A stretch of 8,165 nt of DNA from Candidatus Omnitrophota bacterium (GTDB lineage: Bacteria; Omnitrophota; Gorgyraeia; Gygaellales; Profunditerraquicolaceae). The number at the start of each line of letters is the position of its first letter. The first letter of the stretch is position 1. Positions 1 through 6,107 of this stretch are shown here, one piece after another. Under the pieces are notes generated by a model. It ran no database searches and was not told the DNA's origin. It saw nothing but the letters and a program-made list of their open reading frames with translations. The position numbers were made by a program, and so were the translations under genes. The DNA is taken from NCBI GenBank assembly GCA_018818365.1, contig JAHISH010000171.1, forward strand, positions 1 to 8,165, in the 5' to 3' direction.

Positions 1-3000
1 AAAGTTGCCTGTTTACTTCCGTCGTCAAATGTCGTCGCATAGAGATCGGTGATCTCGCTTGTGGAAGGAGCTGCCCCTTGGAATTCCTGGGTCATGGTTC
101 CGTGCGCCCTGCTTAAATCCCAATCTACACTACTCTGTCCGCCGGAATGGATAGTAAGTACATCCAGACGATCAAGTGTCCCTCCATGTGACGGCATCCG
201 ACTATCACCACTGGTCGGCGCGATCTCAATGGGCCCATTGACCGCGTAACCCCTCACTGCGGCAATATCGCTTCCTGCGCCGATACTTCCTCTTTTACCA
301 AAGACAAGAGTCCCAGTATGACCGGCAATATTACCAACTGTGATATCGTGTCTCAAGGCGACTCCTGATTCTCTGACTGCGCCGTAATCATCGCTTGTCT
401 TCTGGTCTTTACCGACGATCTGATACTGTGAAACTCCCCATGTTGCCCCTTCTCCGAATGCGGCGGATCTGGTATCCACTCCTCCTCCTGGCTGATGCAC
501 CCAGACATTCTGCCCACCTAAAAAGGTATTTCCGCTTGTACCTAACGTTGTCGCGGCAAGATGAACTCCTTCTCCGCTGACAGGCTTCCCTGCAGCCCCT
601 CCTACGCCAGAACCGCTTCCTCCTGAAGTACCGCTTCCATCACCAAACATGCTCTCATATTCACTTGCAGTATCACGCACATCAAAATCTCTCATCTGGG
701 TCCGATAACTGCCATCTGCCATGGCTTGTACGCCAATATCTGCTCTTGCATTCTCTACATGTATTTTCATGGTCTGAGAATCAGTAAATTCTATATTCGC
801 TCCCGGCCGCTGGAGAATTGTTGCGTCTATTGACATATCGCGGACCCCTTGATTCGCATCATCAATCGTCAGCAACTGAGAGACAAACTCTTCTTGTGTG
901 CCGACCTTGCCGCGAATTGTCCTATCAATGGTCACTCTACGGAAGGGATTGAGTTCATCGGACATAAATGAATCTCCCCTTCTTTTGATCCGTATCTTCT
1001 CCTCCTTAGAAAAACCAGCTCCTAAATCCTCTCTTGTCTTAATCACCTGCCCGATATTACGCATATACACATCTTGGCCGATATCTTGCACTGATTGGGT
1101 TGCTGACGCATGCATGCTCTGGGTGGTAATCCCTACTATTGATGTTGATGCAGTAGGCAATAGCGAAACTGCCTGGCCGCTCTTGACTAACTGTTTCCAA
1201 CTCTGTCCGGAGGCAGACATCATCTGGTCTGCCTTGAATTTGTAATCCGCCACGCCGGTGAACTGCGCGGTCTTTTCAATGCGCGCCATTGCGTTCCATC
1301 CTTGCGTATCACCCTGAACCTGGAGATTATCCGCCAAGCGCGCTGAGTACTCCCGAGCACGAGAACGAAACTGGTCTTTGAAGACCTGCGCGCGGGATTT
1401 ATCTGTTGTCTCTCCATGTAAACCGACGGAGCCATCCGGGCTCTTGCTCTGGGTCAATGCGCCCCATCCGGCAGCAGCTAAAGTCGCTCCCGCAAACTCA
1501 ATCGCTGCCCGGGTCTGTAGATTCTTGGTGAATCGTTTACTGGCTTTGCTTAGTCCCATATCTATAGCCGCAGTGGTAAGGCCTCTTCTTGTTGCCTTGG
1601 CAAACTGCCCCCACTTACTTCCTTGTTGCACCGACATATCTGAACCTGTTTGCGCGACGAATCTATCTCCTGCCGCCTGTCCGAGCGTATGACCGATCAC
1701 CGCTGAATATTCGCCAAACCTGCCTAACCCCAGTGCTTGCGCACCCAATTGTGTACCGATATTTACCCCGGTACTTACCATATAACTTTTAAATCCTTCG
1801 CTTCCAAATGTATCTTTTAACCCTTGTACGAAACCACCCTCAGAACTCCCTCCAAATCGGGCAGAGGCTGACGAACTCAAAGCACCATAGGCCAAACTGC
1901 CCATTCCTACGGCAGCAAGGGAAGTTACTTGATTGGCTAACATACTGTTATATTTATAGAGACCGGTGCTCTTGACCATCTTGTACGTGCCAAGCTTGGC
2001 AGTACCCATAGTCGTTCCCCGCGCTGCTCCTCTTCCCATATTCTTCAGATTGTCTTTAAATCCCGCATCAGGATTCAATCCTCCGACCGCCCCTTGCACG
2101 GCATATCCAAGAACCTGGGCTGTACCACGGCTCATCCCCATCTGTACTCCGATATTGGTCCCTGTCTGAGCTACAGTCGAGGCAAACTGGGAAGTGGCAT
2201 AAGCCGTTGCAACCGCTTTTAAGCTGCTTGCGCCTCCAATCAATGAAGTCGCCGCACTTATCCCGATCCCTATTGCCGCTTCTTTCCAGGATCTCTGTTT
2301 GAATATTCCACCCACGTGGGCATGTTGAATCCTGTTTGTCCTGGCACCCATGATAGATCTTGCGTGATCATCTGTAAGGAATTCTGCAAAAGAATCCTTT
2401 GTGTGATGAGTGCGCACCAAGGTATAGCCGGAAAATTCCGCAAGGAACTTTTCCATACTCATCTGTGTCTTGAGATGCTCATCAAGAAAGGTGACGGTCT
2501 CTTCTTTAGCTTCAGTAACTAAAATATAATGGTCGTTTTTAAGGTGTGCGATAAAGGGAATTGGACATTTTTGCAGGATATTTGGAGAAAGCCCGATTTT
2601 GACAGGGGAAAGCTTCAGTCCGAAGAAATCCGCTGCCTGCCCAAGGGCGTAGAGTGAAGTCTTAATCTGAGAAGGATCTCCCTGTAAGATGGTAATGCCG
2701 TGGAAGATATCTACTGCAAGGGCTAAGGCCGCAACTTCTTCTTCTGCGAAAGGGATCTGATAATACCGCAAGAGATCTATCAGGGCCTTGGTGCCGCAGG
2801 GCCTGCCCTGGAGCCAGCGCATGATCTCTGCAATACGCTCCTTTGAAAGCGAAAGCGGCTTTTGTAATTTTAATGTTACTGAAGGCGAAAGTGTTATACT
2901 GGTTTTTTGTTGGACACTTAAGTCAGAAAGAAGATTCTTTATTCTTCCGGGAAGATTTCCTTTAGGACTTTCTTGCGGGATTATTGGCACATAGACTTCC

Positions 3001-3179
3001 GGAACCTTCCAGAGTACCTGCGCGTCAAAGCCTATCGCGTGCGCAAATTGCTCCGGAATAAACATCACTGCCACTGCCAACGCTACCGTTCTCACCCATG
3101 GTTTGAAATGAGAATGGAACCGTGGAGGCTGTGGTTCAGTGTATTTGTTTCTTGGTTCAGGGTCCGCTTCTTTTCTCAT
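1..3179 (-). CDS. Giant exported protein with N-terminal C39-like cysteine peptidase domain (partial, C-terminus beyond window)
   Basis: The minus-strand frame is open from an ATG at 3179 to the window edge: 1059 residues and no stop, so the C-terminus is missing. A basic N-terminus is followed by a hydrophobic stretch (about 29-41) and an A-H-A site at 46-48, which looks like a cleavable signal peptide. Residues about 105-265 resemble a papain-like C39 (bacteriocin-processing type) peptidase: C128 in PCGTKAL, H217 in NDHYILV and D233 in FLDEH; the 16-residue His-Asp gap is typical of the family. The usual oxyanion Gln six residues before Cys is not there; Q124 lies at -4. Residues about 285-590 are Gly/Ala-rich and contain two divergent copies of one domain. 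A Gly/Ser linker spans 846-864 and a beta-rich segment follows. The ATG was chosen because upstream in-frame codons run through a terminator hairpin and riboswitch and contain no Met; its Shine-Dalgarno is weak. Substrate and role are unknown; an exported adhesin, or a protein that processes itself or others, is inference. Confidence 0.85.
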   Translation of the reverse strand, partial: MRKEADPEPRNKYTEPQPPRFHSHFKPWVRTVALAVAVMFIPEQFAHAIGFDAQVLWKVPEVYVPIIPQESPKGNLPGRIKNLLSDLSVQQKTSITLSPSVTLKLQKPLSLSKERIAEIMRWLQGRPCGTKALIDLLRYYQIPFAEEEVAALALAVDIFHGITILQGDPSQIKTSLYALGQAADFFGLKLSPVKIGLSPNILQKCPIPFIAHLKNDHYILVTEAKEETVTFLDEHLKTQMSMEKFLAEFSGYTLVRTHHTKDSFAEFLTDDHARSIMGARTNRIQHAHVGGIFKQRSWKEAAIGIGISAATSLIGGASSLKAVATAYATSQFASTVAQTGTNIGVQMGMSRGTAQVLGYAVQGAVGGLNPDAGFKDNLKNMGRGAARGTTMGTAKLGTYKMVKSTGLYKYNSMLANQVTSLAAVGMGSLAYGALSSSASARFGGSSEGGFVQGLKDTFGSEGFKSYMVSTGVNIGTQLGAQALGLGRFGEYSAVIGHTLGQAAGDRFVAQTGSDMSVQQGSKWGQFAKATRRGLTTAAIDMGLSKASKRFTKNLQTRAAIEFAGATLAAAGWGALTQSKSPDGSVGLHGETTDKSRAQVFKDQFRSRAREYSARLADNLQVQGDTQGWNAMARIEKTAQFTGVADYKFKADQMMSASGQSWKQLVKSGQAVSLLPTASTSIVGITTQSMHASATQSVQDIGQDVYMRNIGQVIKTREDLGAGFSKEEKIRIKRRGDSFMSDELNPFRRVTIDRTIRGKVGTQEEFVSQLLTIDDANQGVRDMSIDATILQRPGANIEFTDSQTMKIHVENARADIGVQAMADGSYRTQMRDFDVRDTASEYESMFGDGSGTSGGSGSGVGGAAGKPVSGEGVHLAATTLGTSGNTFLGGQNVWVHQPGGGVDTRSAAFGEGATWGVSQYQIVGKDQKTSDDYGAVRESGVALRHDITVGNIAGHTGTLVFGKRGSIGAGSDIAAVRGYAVNGPIEIAPTSGDSRMPSHGGTLDRLDVLTIHSGGQSSVDWDLSRAHGTMTQEFQGAAPSTSEITDLYATTFDDGSKQAT

Positions 3180-3199
3180 GGCTTTTCTTGAAACTGGTA

Positions 3200-3263
3200 C
3201 AAAATAAAACGGCCGATTCTGCGTGACACCTTCACAAAAGGGTATCTGGCAAAATCGGCCGTT
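3200..3263 (-). terminator. Terminator-like hairpin in the leader of the giant gene (attenuator)
   Basis: Arms at 3253-3263 and 3208-3218 form a perfect 11-bp stem (AACGGCCGATT with AATCGGCCGTT). It extends inward by about ten more pairs, including G-U pairs, with one two-by-two internal loop and a 10-nt loop at 3231-3240. On the minus strand the second arm runs directly into TTATTTTG, a rho-independent terminator signature; on the plus strand it is followed by A residues, so it works only leftward. It lies after the riboswitch and ends about 20 nt before the ATG at 3179, the expected place for a riboswitch expression platform. Whether ligand turns transcription on or off cannot be read from the sequence. 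Confidence 0.75.
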
Positions 3264-3267
3264 AAAA

Positions 3268-3384
3268 AAATACAGCACATCGTTCGGCAACTCGGCTATC
3301 CTTATGCAGCAATGAAATCGATGCATAAGGACCCGTAGTTTTGCGCCCTCCGATTACTCGGAGTTTACCCTTTCGCTGACTACT
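3268..3384 (-). promoter_or_regulatory. Cyclic-di-GMP-I (GEMM-I) riboswitch aptamer
   Basis: Read on the minus strand, the RNA carries the GEMM-I landmarks in order. First is AAAGGGTAAAC, then a 6-bp stem capped by a GUAA tetraloop (3348-3363, CUCCGA/UCGGAG). Next comes GGGCGCAAAACTACGGGTC, then a 9-bp stem (3322-3330 with 3300-3308) and the closing ATAGCCGAGTTGCCG. A GNRA loop on the first stem and a paired receptor arm on the second are the known architecture of this family. CAGCG (3374-3378) can pair with TGCTG (3273-3277) as a closing P1. The position equivalent to G20 of the Vibrio Vc2 aptamer appears to be G, which favours c-di-GMP over the cGAMP-binding variants; that assignment rests on alignment by eye. 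The aptamer lies 90 nt upstream of the giant exported protein's start codon, in the same orientation. Confidence 0.9.
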
Positions 3385-3440
3385 GTTATATATTTCAAAG
3401 AGAAATTTTCGTTATCTTACCTTACCACGAAAACTTCCAT

Positions 3441-3470
3441 ATTATCATTTGCATAAAAAGCATAACACAA
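3441..3470 (-). promoter_or_regulatory. Candidate sigma-70-type promoter for the riboswitch leader
   Basis: On the minus strand TTGTGT (3465-3470) is separated by 18 bp from GATAAT (3441-3446); each differs from the consensus boxes TTGACA and TATAAT at one or two positions. The surrounding DNA is AT-rich. Initiation would fall near 3434, giving a leader of about 255 nt that contains the whole aptamer and terminator. A second, weaker -10-like TATAAC at about 3384-3389 would start transcription at the edge of the aptamer, so it is less likely. Confidence 0.45.
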
Positions 3471-3502
3471 AAAAAGATAGATTTCAAGGGGAAACGCCTT
3501 AA

Positions 3503-3522
3503 GAAAGAAAGCGCTTTCTTTC
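3503..3522. promoter_or_regulatory. Perfect 20-bp palindrome, possible operator
   Basis: GAAAGAAAGC followed by its exact reverse complement GCTTTCTTTC forms an uninterrupted 20-bp palindrome. It lies about 33 bp upstream of the candidate -35 box of the riboswitch leader and about 200 bp downstream of the tadC stop. Neither strand has a U-tract after it and there is no spacer for a loop, so it fits a dimeric regulator's binding site better than a terminator. No cognate regulator is in the window. Confidence 0.4.
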
Positions 3523-3684
3523 CACAGGATATAACATAGGTAAATGAAGTTATTCGGACTAACGCCCAAAGATTCTGAAGTTAAATCTACGCGAAGATCA
3601 GGTCGAAAACTTTAGGAAGGACTTACTCAAAGGATCAAGATATCAAGGATGGCACTTAATGAGGAAATTAAAGAAATAAAACTC

Positions 3685-3729
3685 GAGATTGGACAATTTT
3701 AGAGATTGGACAATTCAGATTGGACTATT
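3685..3729. repeat. Three short tandem repeats at the tadC stop codon
   Basis: A 14-bp unit, GAGATTGGACAATT, occurs at 3685-3698 and 3702-3715 and again with two changes at 3716-3729. The last copy overlaps the final codons of tadC, including its stop. The pattern suggests local slippage or duplication that copied the 3' end of the gene into the intergenic region. No function is evident; it does not form a terminator. Confidence 0.6.
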
Positions 3730-4591
3730 TAAAACCACCCATTATTCCACCCTGCATGAACTGTAGGAAGATTGGACCACCGATGATAATACCAATAACA
3801 GGAAGAATACAGAAGATAAGCGGGATAAGTATCTTCATAGGTGCTTGTATTGCTAAGCGTTCGCCGCGGCGCAGGCGTTTCATACGCGAGTCTTCGGCAA
3901 GAATCATAAAGGAATCAGCGACCGATGTCCCCATCTTCTCTGATTGTGAAAGCAGCTGCACAAAAGAAGTGATCTCCGGAATCATTACTCTCTTCGCCAT
4001 GTCCTTCAGCGCCTGGTTGCGCGACTTCCCCCACTTGATCTCTTCAAGGACGCCAGAGAACTCCTCTAAGGTGGCATTCATCGGCACGCGGTCAAGGACC
4101 CAACGCAACGCAGTAGTAAAATCAAGACCTACCTCTACGCAGAGCCCCAAAAGGTCCACCACTTCAGGCAGATAGCGCACAATTTCATGCTTGCGCTTGG
4201 CAATACGCTTATGCAGTATTATTTCCGGAAAGATAAGCCCGAATGCCAAACAAAACAACACCCCTCGCATATCGAAAGAAGAAACAAAGAGATTGCCAAG
4301 AAAGAGTACAATCCCTACCAGAATGATCTTTAAGTTAAAAAATTCTTCTGCGGTCAGTTTGATTCGGGCAGTATCAAGTCTGGCTTGAATGCGGCCATGT
4401 AATTTTGTTTTCTCCAGAAGCGGCCTGGTAAAGAATGAAAGACAATCAAGGAAAGAGTACGCGGGAGGCCTCTGCCAATTGGGCAATGCAGAAGGTAACT
4501 TAACATGCGCACTCTTACCGGAAGAGCCACGCAGGCCCATGACGATCAAAAAGACAGCGGCAGCAATAAAAATCAGGGCAATCACTATCAT
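3725..4591 (-). CDS. tadC: Tad pilus inner-membrane platform protein TadC
   Basis: A 288-aa polytopic membrane protein of the GspF/TadC family, which forms the inner-membrane platform of the Tad (type IVc) pilus machine with TadB and the TadA ATPase. Hydrophobic helices lie at about 2-20, 86-103, 109-126 and 252-275. The T2SSF-type cytoplasmic domain (about 138-262) has the family pattern: YLPEVVDLLGLCVEVGLDF, then the NQALKDMAKR and LSQSEKMGTSVADS stretches, and a C-terminal membrane helix with GGPIFLQFM. Its length is normal for TadC. The ATG follows the tadB stop directly (TAG then ATG) and has a good Shine-Dalgarno (GGTGGAG, about 6 nt away), so the two are translationally linked. It is the last gene of the pilus block; I see no strong terminator just after it. 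Confidence 0.93.
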   Translation of the reverse strand: MIVIALIFIAAAVFLIVMGLRGSSGKSAHVKLPSALPNWQRPPAYSFLDCLSFFTRPLLEKTKLHGRIQARLDTARIKLTAEEFFNLKIILVGIVLFLGNLFVSSFDMRGVLFCLAFGLIFPEIILHKRIAKRKHEIVRYLPEVVDLLGLCVEVGLDFTTALRWVLDRVPMNATLEEFSGVLEEIKWGKSRNQALKDMAKRVMIPEITSFVQLLSQSEKMGTSVADSFMILAEDSRMKRLRRGERLAIQAPMKILIPLIFCILPVIGIIIGGPIFLQFMQGGIMGGFK

Positions 4592-5440
4592 CTATATCTC
4601 CACCTTACTGAATCTATGGATTAATAATACACCCACCATCTGCAATACGACTGCGACCCCCAGGAGAATCTTGCCGGTATCGGACTTAAGCATGATATCA
4701 AAATGCTCCCGGTTAAAGCTTAAGACGCTTCCCGTAAAGATAAAAGGAAGTATTGACATGATTACCCCCTGGATTCTTCCTTGCAGAGTAAGGGTAGAAA
4801 CACTTTCTTTAAGTTTACGGTTATCGCGTATCGTCAAAGACAGCCGGTGCAGAACCCGCGTAAGATCCCCTCCCGTCTCTTTCGCCACTGAAATCGCATT
4901 CACCAAGAGATTAAGATCGCTCATCTTCATGCGTTCGCTCAGGTGCTTAAGACTCTGTTCAAGAGTAATCCCCATCTTGGTCTCTTTGAGCACCAGGCCG
5001 AATTCTTGAGACATGGGCGCAGGTAACTCCTCGACCATCACTTCAATAGCCTGCTGAAACGATAGCCCTCCCTTAAGAGAAGAGATCATCACCTGGATGG
5101 CATCGAGAAGCTGTGCCTCAAAATCTGCCCTGCGCTTCGCTTGCATTATTTTGATTACCATTGTCGGCAGCGAAAATCCCACTACCAGCCCTAAAAAGAT
5201 GAAAATCACGTTGTTTAACAAAATGAATGCCACCGCGCCGACCGCAATAGGGGCAAAGAGATATGCATACAGAAGATTTTTCTTCTCCACATGCACAAAG
5301 ATGTTATCAAGATCTTTTTCCGCTTCCGTCGCCTTCTTCTCGAAAGGCTTACCGAATTTTGCCCACAGTAAAGGGAAAAGCTGGCTGAGGATTAAAACAA
5401 CTGCCCCGCTTAAGAAAAGGAGAATTAATAACTTGCTCAT
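4592..5440 (-). CDS. tadB: Tad pilus inner-membrane platform protein TadB
   Basis: A 282-aa GspF-family membrane protein, the TadB half of the TadB/TadC platform that couples the TadA ATPase to Flp pilin assembly. Membrane helices lie at about 4-25, 58-75, 77-98, 224-242 and 258-275. The T2SSF domain spans about 108-237, with hallmarks QLLDAIQVMISSLKGGLSF near its start and LLVNAISVAKETGGDLTRVL near residues 178-197. The protein ends with a helix and short KVEI tail, as TadB proteins commonly do. Its start overlaps the stop of the upstream pilin gene by 4 bp (ATGA), with AGAGGA just upstream. It is assigned TadB rather than TadC by order (first of the pair) and by its shorter segment before the T2SSF domain. 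No tadA lies directly upstream, where it is usually found. Confidence 0.93.
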   Translation of the reverse strand: MSKLLILLFLSGAVVLILSQLFPLLWAKFGKPFEKKATEAEKDLDNIFVHVEKKNLLYAYLFAPIAVGAVAFILLNNVIFIFLGLVVGFSLPTMVIKIMQAKRRADFEAQLLDAIQVMISSLKGGLSFQQAIEVMVEELPAPMSQEFGLVLKETKMGITLEQSLKHLSERMKMSDLNLLVNAISVAKETGGDLTRVLHRLSLTIRDNRKLKESVSTLTLQGRIQGVIMSILPFIFTGSVLSFNREHFDIMLKSDTGKILLGVAVVLQMVGVLLIHRFSKVEI

Positions 5441-5640
5441 TGTCCTCTGGTTACTCCCGGTTCATACTGACGGCCGTAGCCGAAGGTATCTGCGCTCTCG
5501 CGGTATTTGGCATTGAGTGAGCGCCTGATATAGGCGGTCATCGCCACCATCGCCGCAACCGCCACAAAGATCAAGATCGCGTACTCCAGCGTCGCAAAAC
5601 CACTACTTCGTATAAACTTATTTACGAATCTTCTTGCCAT
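5437..5640 (-). CDS. flp: Flp-type (type IVb) prepilin, class III signal
   Basis: A 67-aa small pilin, the likely major or minor subunit of the Tad pilus. A basic leader of 14 residues ends in Gly14, followed by FATLEYAILIF. This is the G-xxxx-E-Y prepilin-peptidase site, with Glu at position +5 of the mature protein, then a hydrophobic helix of about 20 residues (15-40). The mature tail, with NAKYRESADTFGYGRQYEPG, is short and polar; similar tails occur in small pilins of uncultivated bacteria (from memory, not a search). The start overlaps the end of the upstream 154-aa gene by 19 bp and has TAGGA about 6 nt ahead of the ATG; its stop overlaps the tadB start. Cleavage would need a TadV/CpaA-type peptidase encoded elsewhere. 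Confidence 0.9.
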   Translation of the reverse strand: MARRFVNKFIRSSGFATLEYAILIFVAVAAMVAMTAYIRRSLNAKYRESADTFGYGRQYEPGVTRGQ

Positions 5641-6086
5641 TGCATTCCTACCAGGCTGCGGGGATCATCCCGCTTCACCGTAAAAAGCAGGATTTTATTA
5701 TAGCGCAAGACTTCCGCAGCCACAACAACTTTCTCCTCATCTTGGCTGTACAGGCGCCACTTCCCGAATAACTTCAGACGCACCCCTGCCCGTTTTAATC
5801 CCAGAGAGAACCCTTCAATAAAACTCCGCTGGTAGCGTTTCTTCTGCTGCTCGGAAAAGAGCGCATTATAGGTCTTCCCCACATCACGGTGCATTGCCTG
5901 AAACTCTTCCCAACGGATATAGCGGGCAACGCTGTAGTCTCCCTTCATAAGACGAGTAAAAACATCACGGCAAAAACGCACCTCGCTCTGTTGCAGAAAG
6001 AAAACAATCGCCACCGAAGCTAGGAAGAGAGCGCTCGCAGCAAAAAAATAACGGTAAGAAACTAAAGTTTTCTTTTTCTCTACCAT
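5622..6086 (-). CDS. Single-pass membrane protein of the Tad block, unknown function
   Basis: A 154-aa protein that I do not recognise. A short basic N-terminus precedes one membrane helix (about 13-31); the remaining 120 residues would then be periplasmic or extracytoplasmic. The soluble part has an alpha-helical first half (residues 36-100, with KTYNALFSEQQKKRYQRSF) and a beta-rich second half with a KWRLYSQD stretch and MQWQED near the end. That helix-then-sheet layout loosely resembles the NTF2-like/DUF4878 type of small domain, but this is a guess. The gene begins 21 bp after the TadG-like gene and overlaps the pilin gene, so it is co-translated with the pilin. A role in pilin handling or pilus assembly is inferred from position only. 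The upstream Shine-Dalgarno is poor. Confidence 0.8.
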   Translation of the reverse strand: MVEKKKTLVSYRYFFAASALFLASVAIVFFLQQSEVRFCRDVFTRLMKGDYSVARYIRWEEFQAMHRDVGKTYNALFSEQQKKRYQRSFIEGFSLGLKRAGVRLKLFGKWRLYSQDEEKVVVAAEVLRYNKILLFTVKRDDPRSLVGMQWQEDS

Positions 6087-6107
6087 ACTCGAATTACGGA
6101 AAAAGCT

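Noticed and set aside
841..3179. Possible frameshift or break in the giant gene
   Set aside because: I translated every codon from 3179 to 3 and found a single uninterrupted frame with consistent composition.
3208..3263. The inverted repeat as the end of a transposon or a plus-strand terminator
   Set aside because: There is no transposase nearby, and on the plus strand the second arm is followed by A residues; the minus-strand attenuator reading explains it.
3503..3522. The 20-bp palindrome as the tadC operon terminator
   Set aside because: There is no T-tract after it on the minus strand and no loop spacer.
3720..4175. 151-codon plus-strand open frame opposite tadC
   Set aside because: It is antisense to the TadC T2SSF domain and its product has no recognisable features.
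4389..5516. Plus-strand open frames of 206 and 139 codons opposite tadB and tadC
   Set aside because: They lie antisense to well-conserved TadB/TadC sequence and their products are Arg/Ser-rich with no family resemblance.
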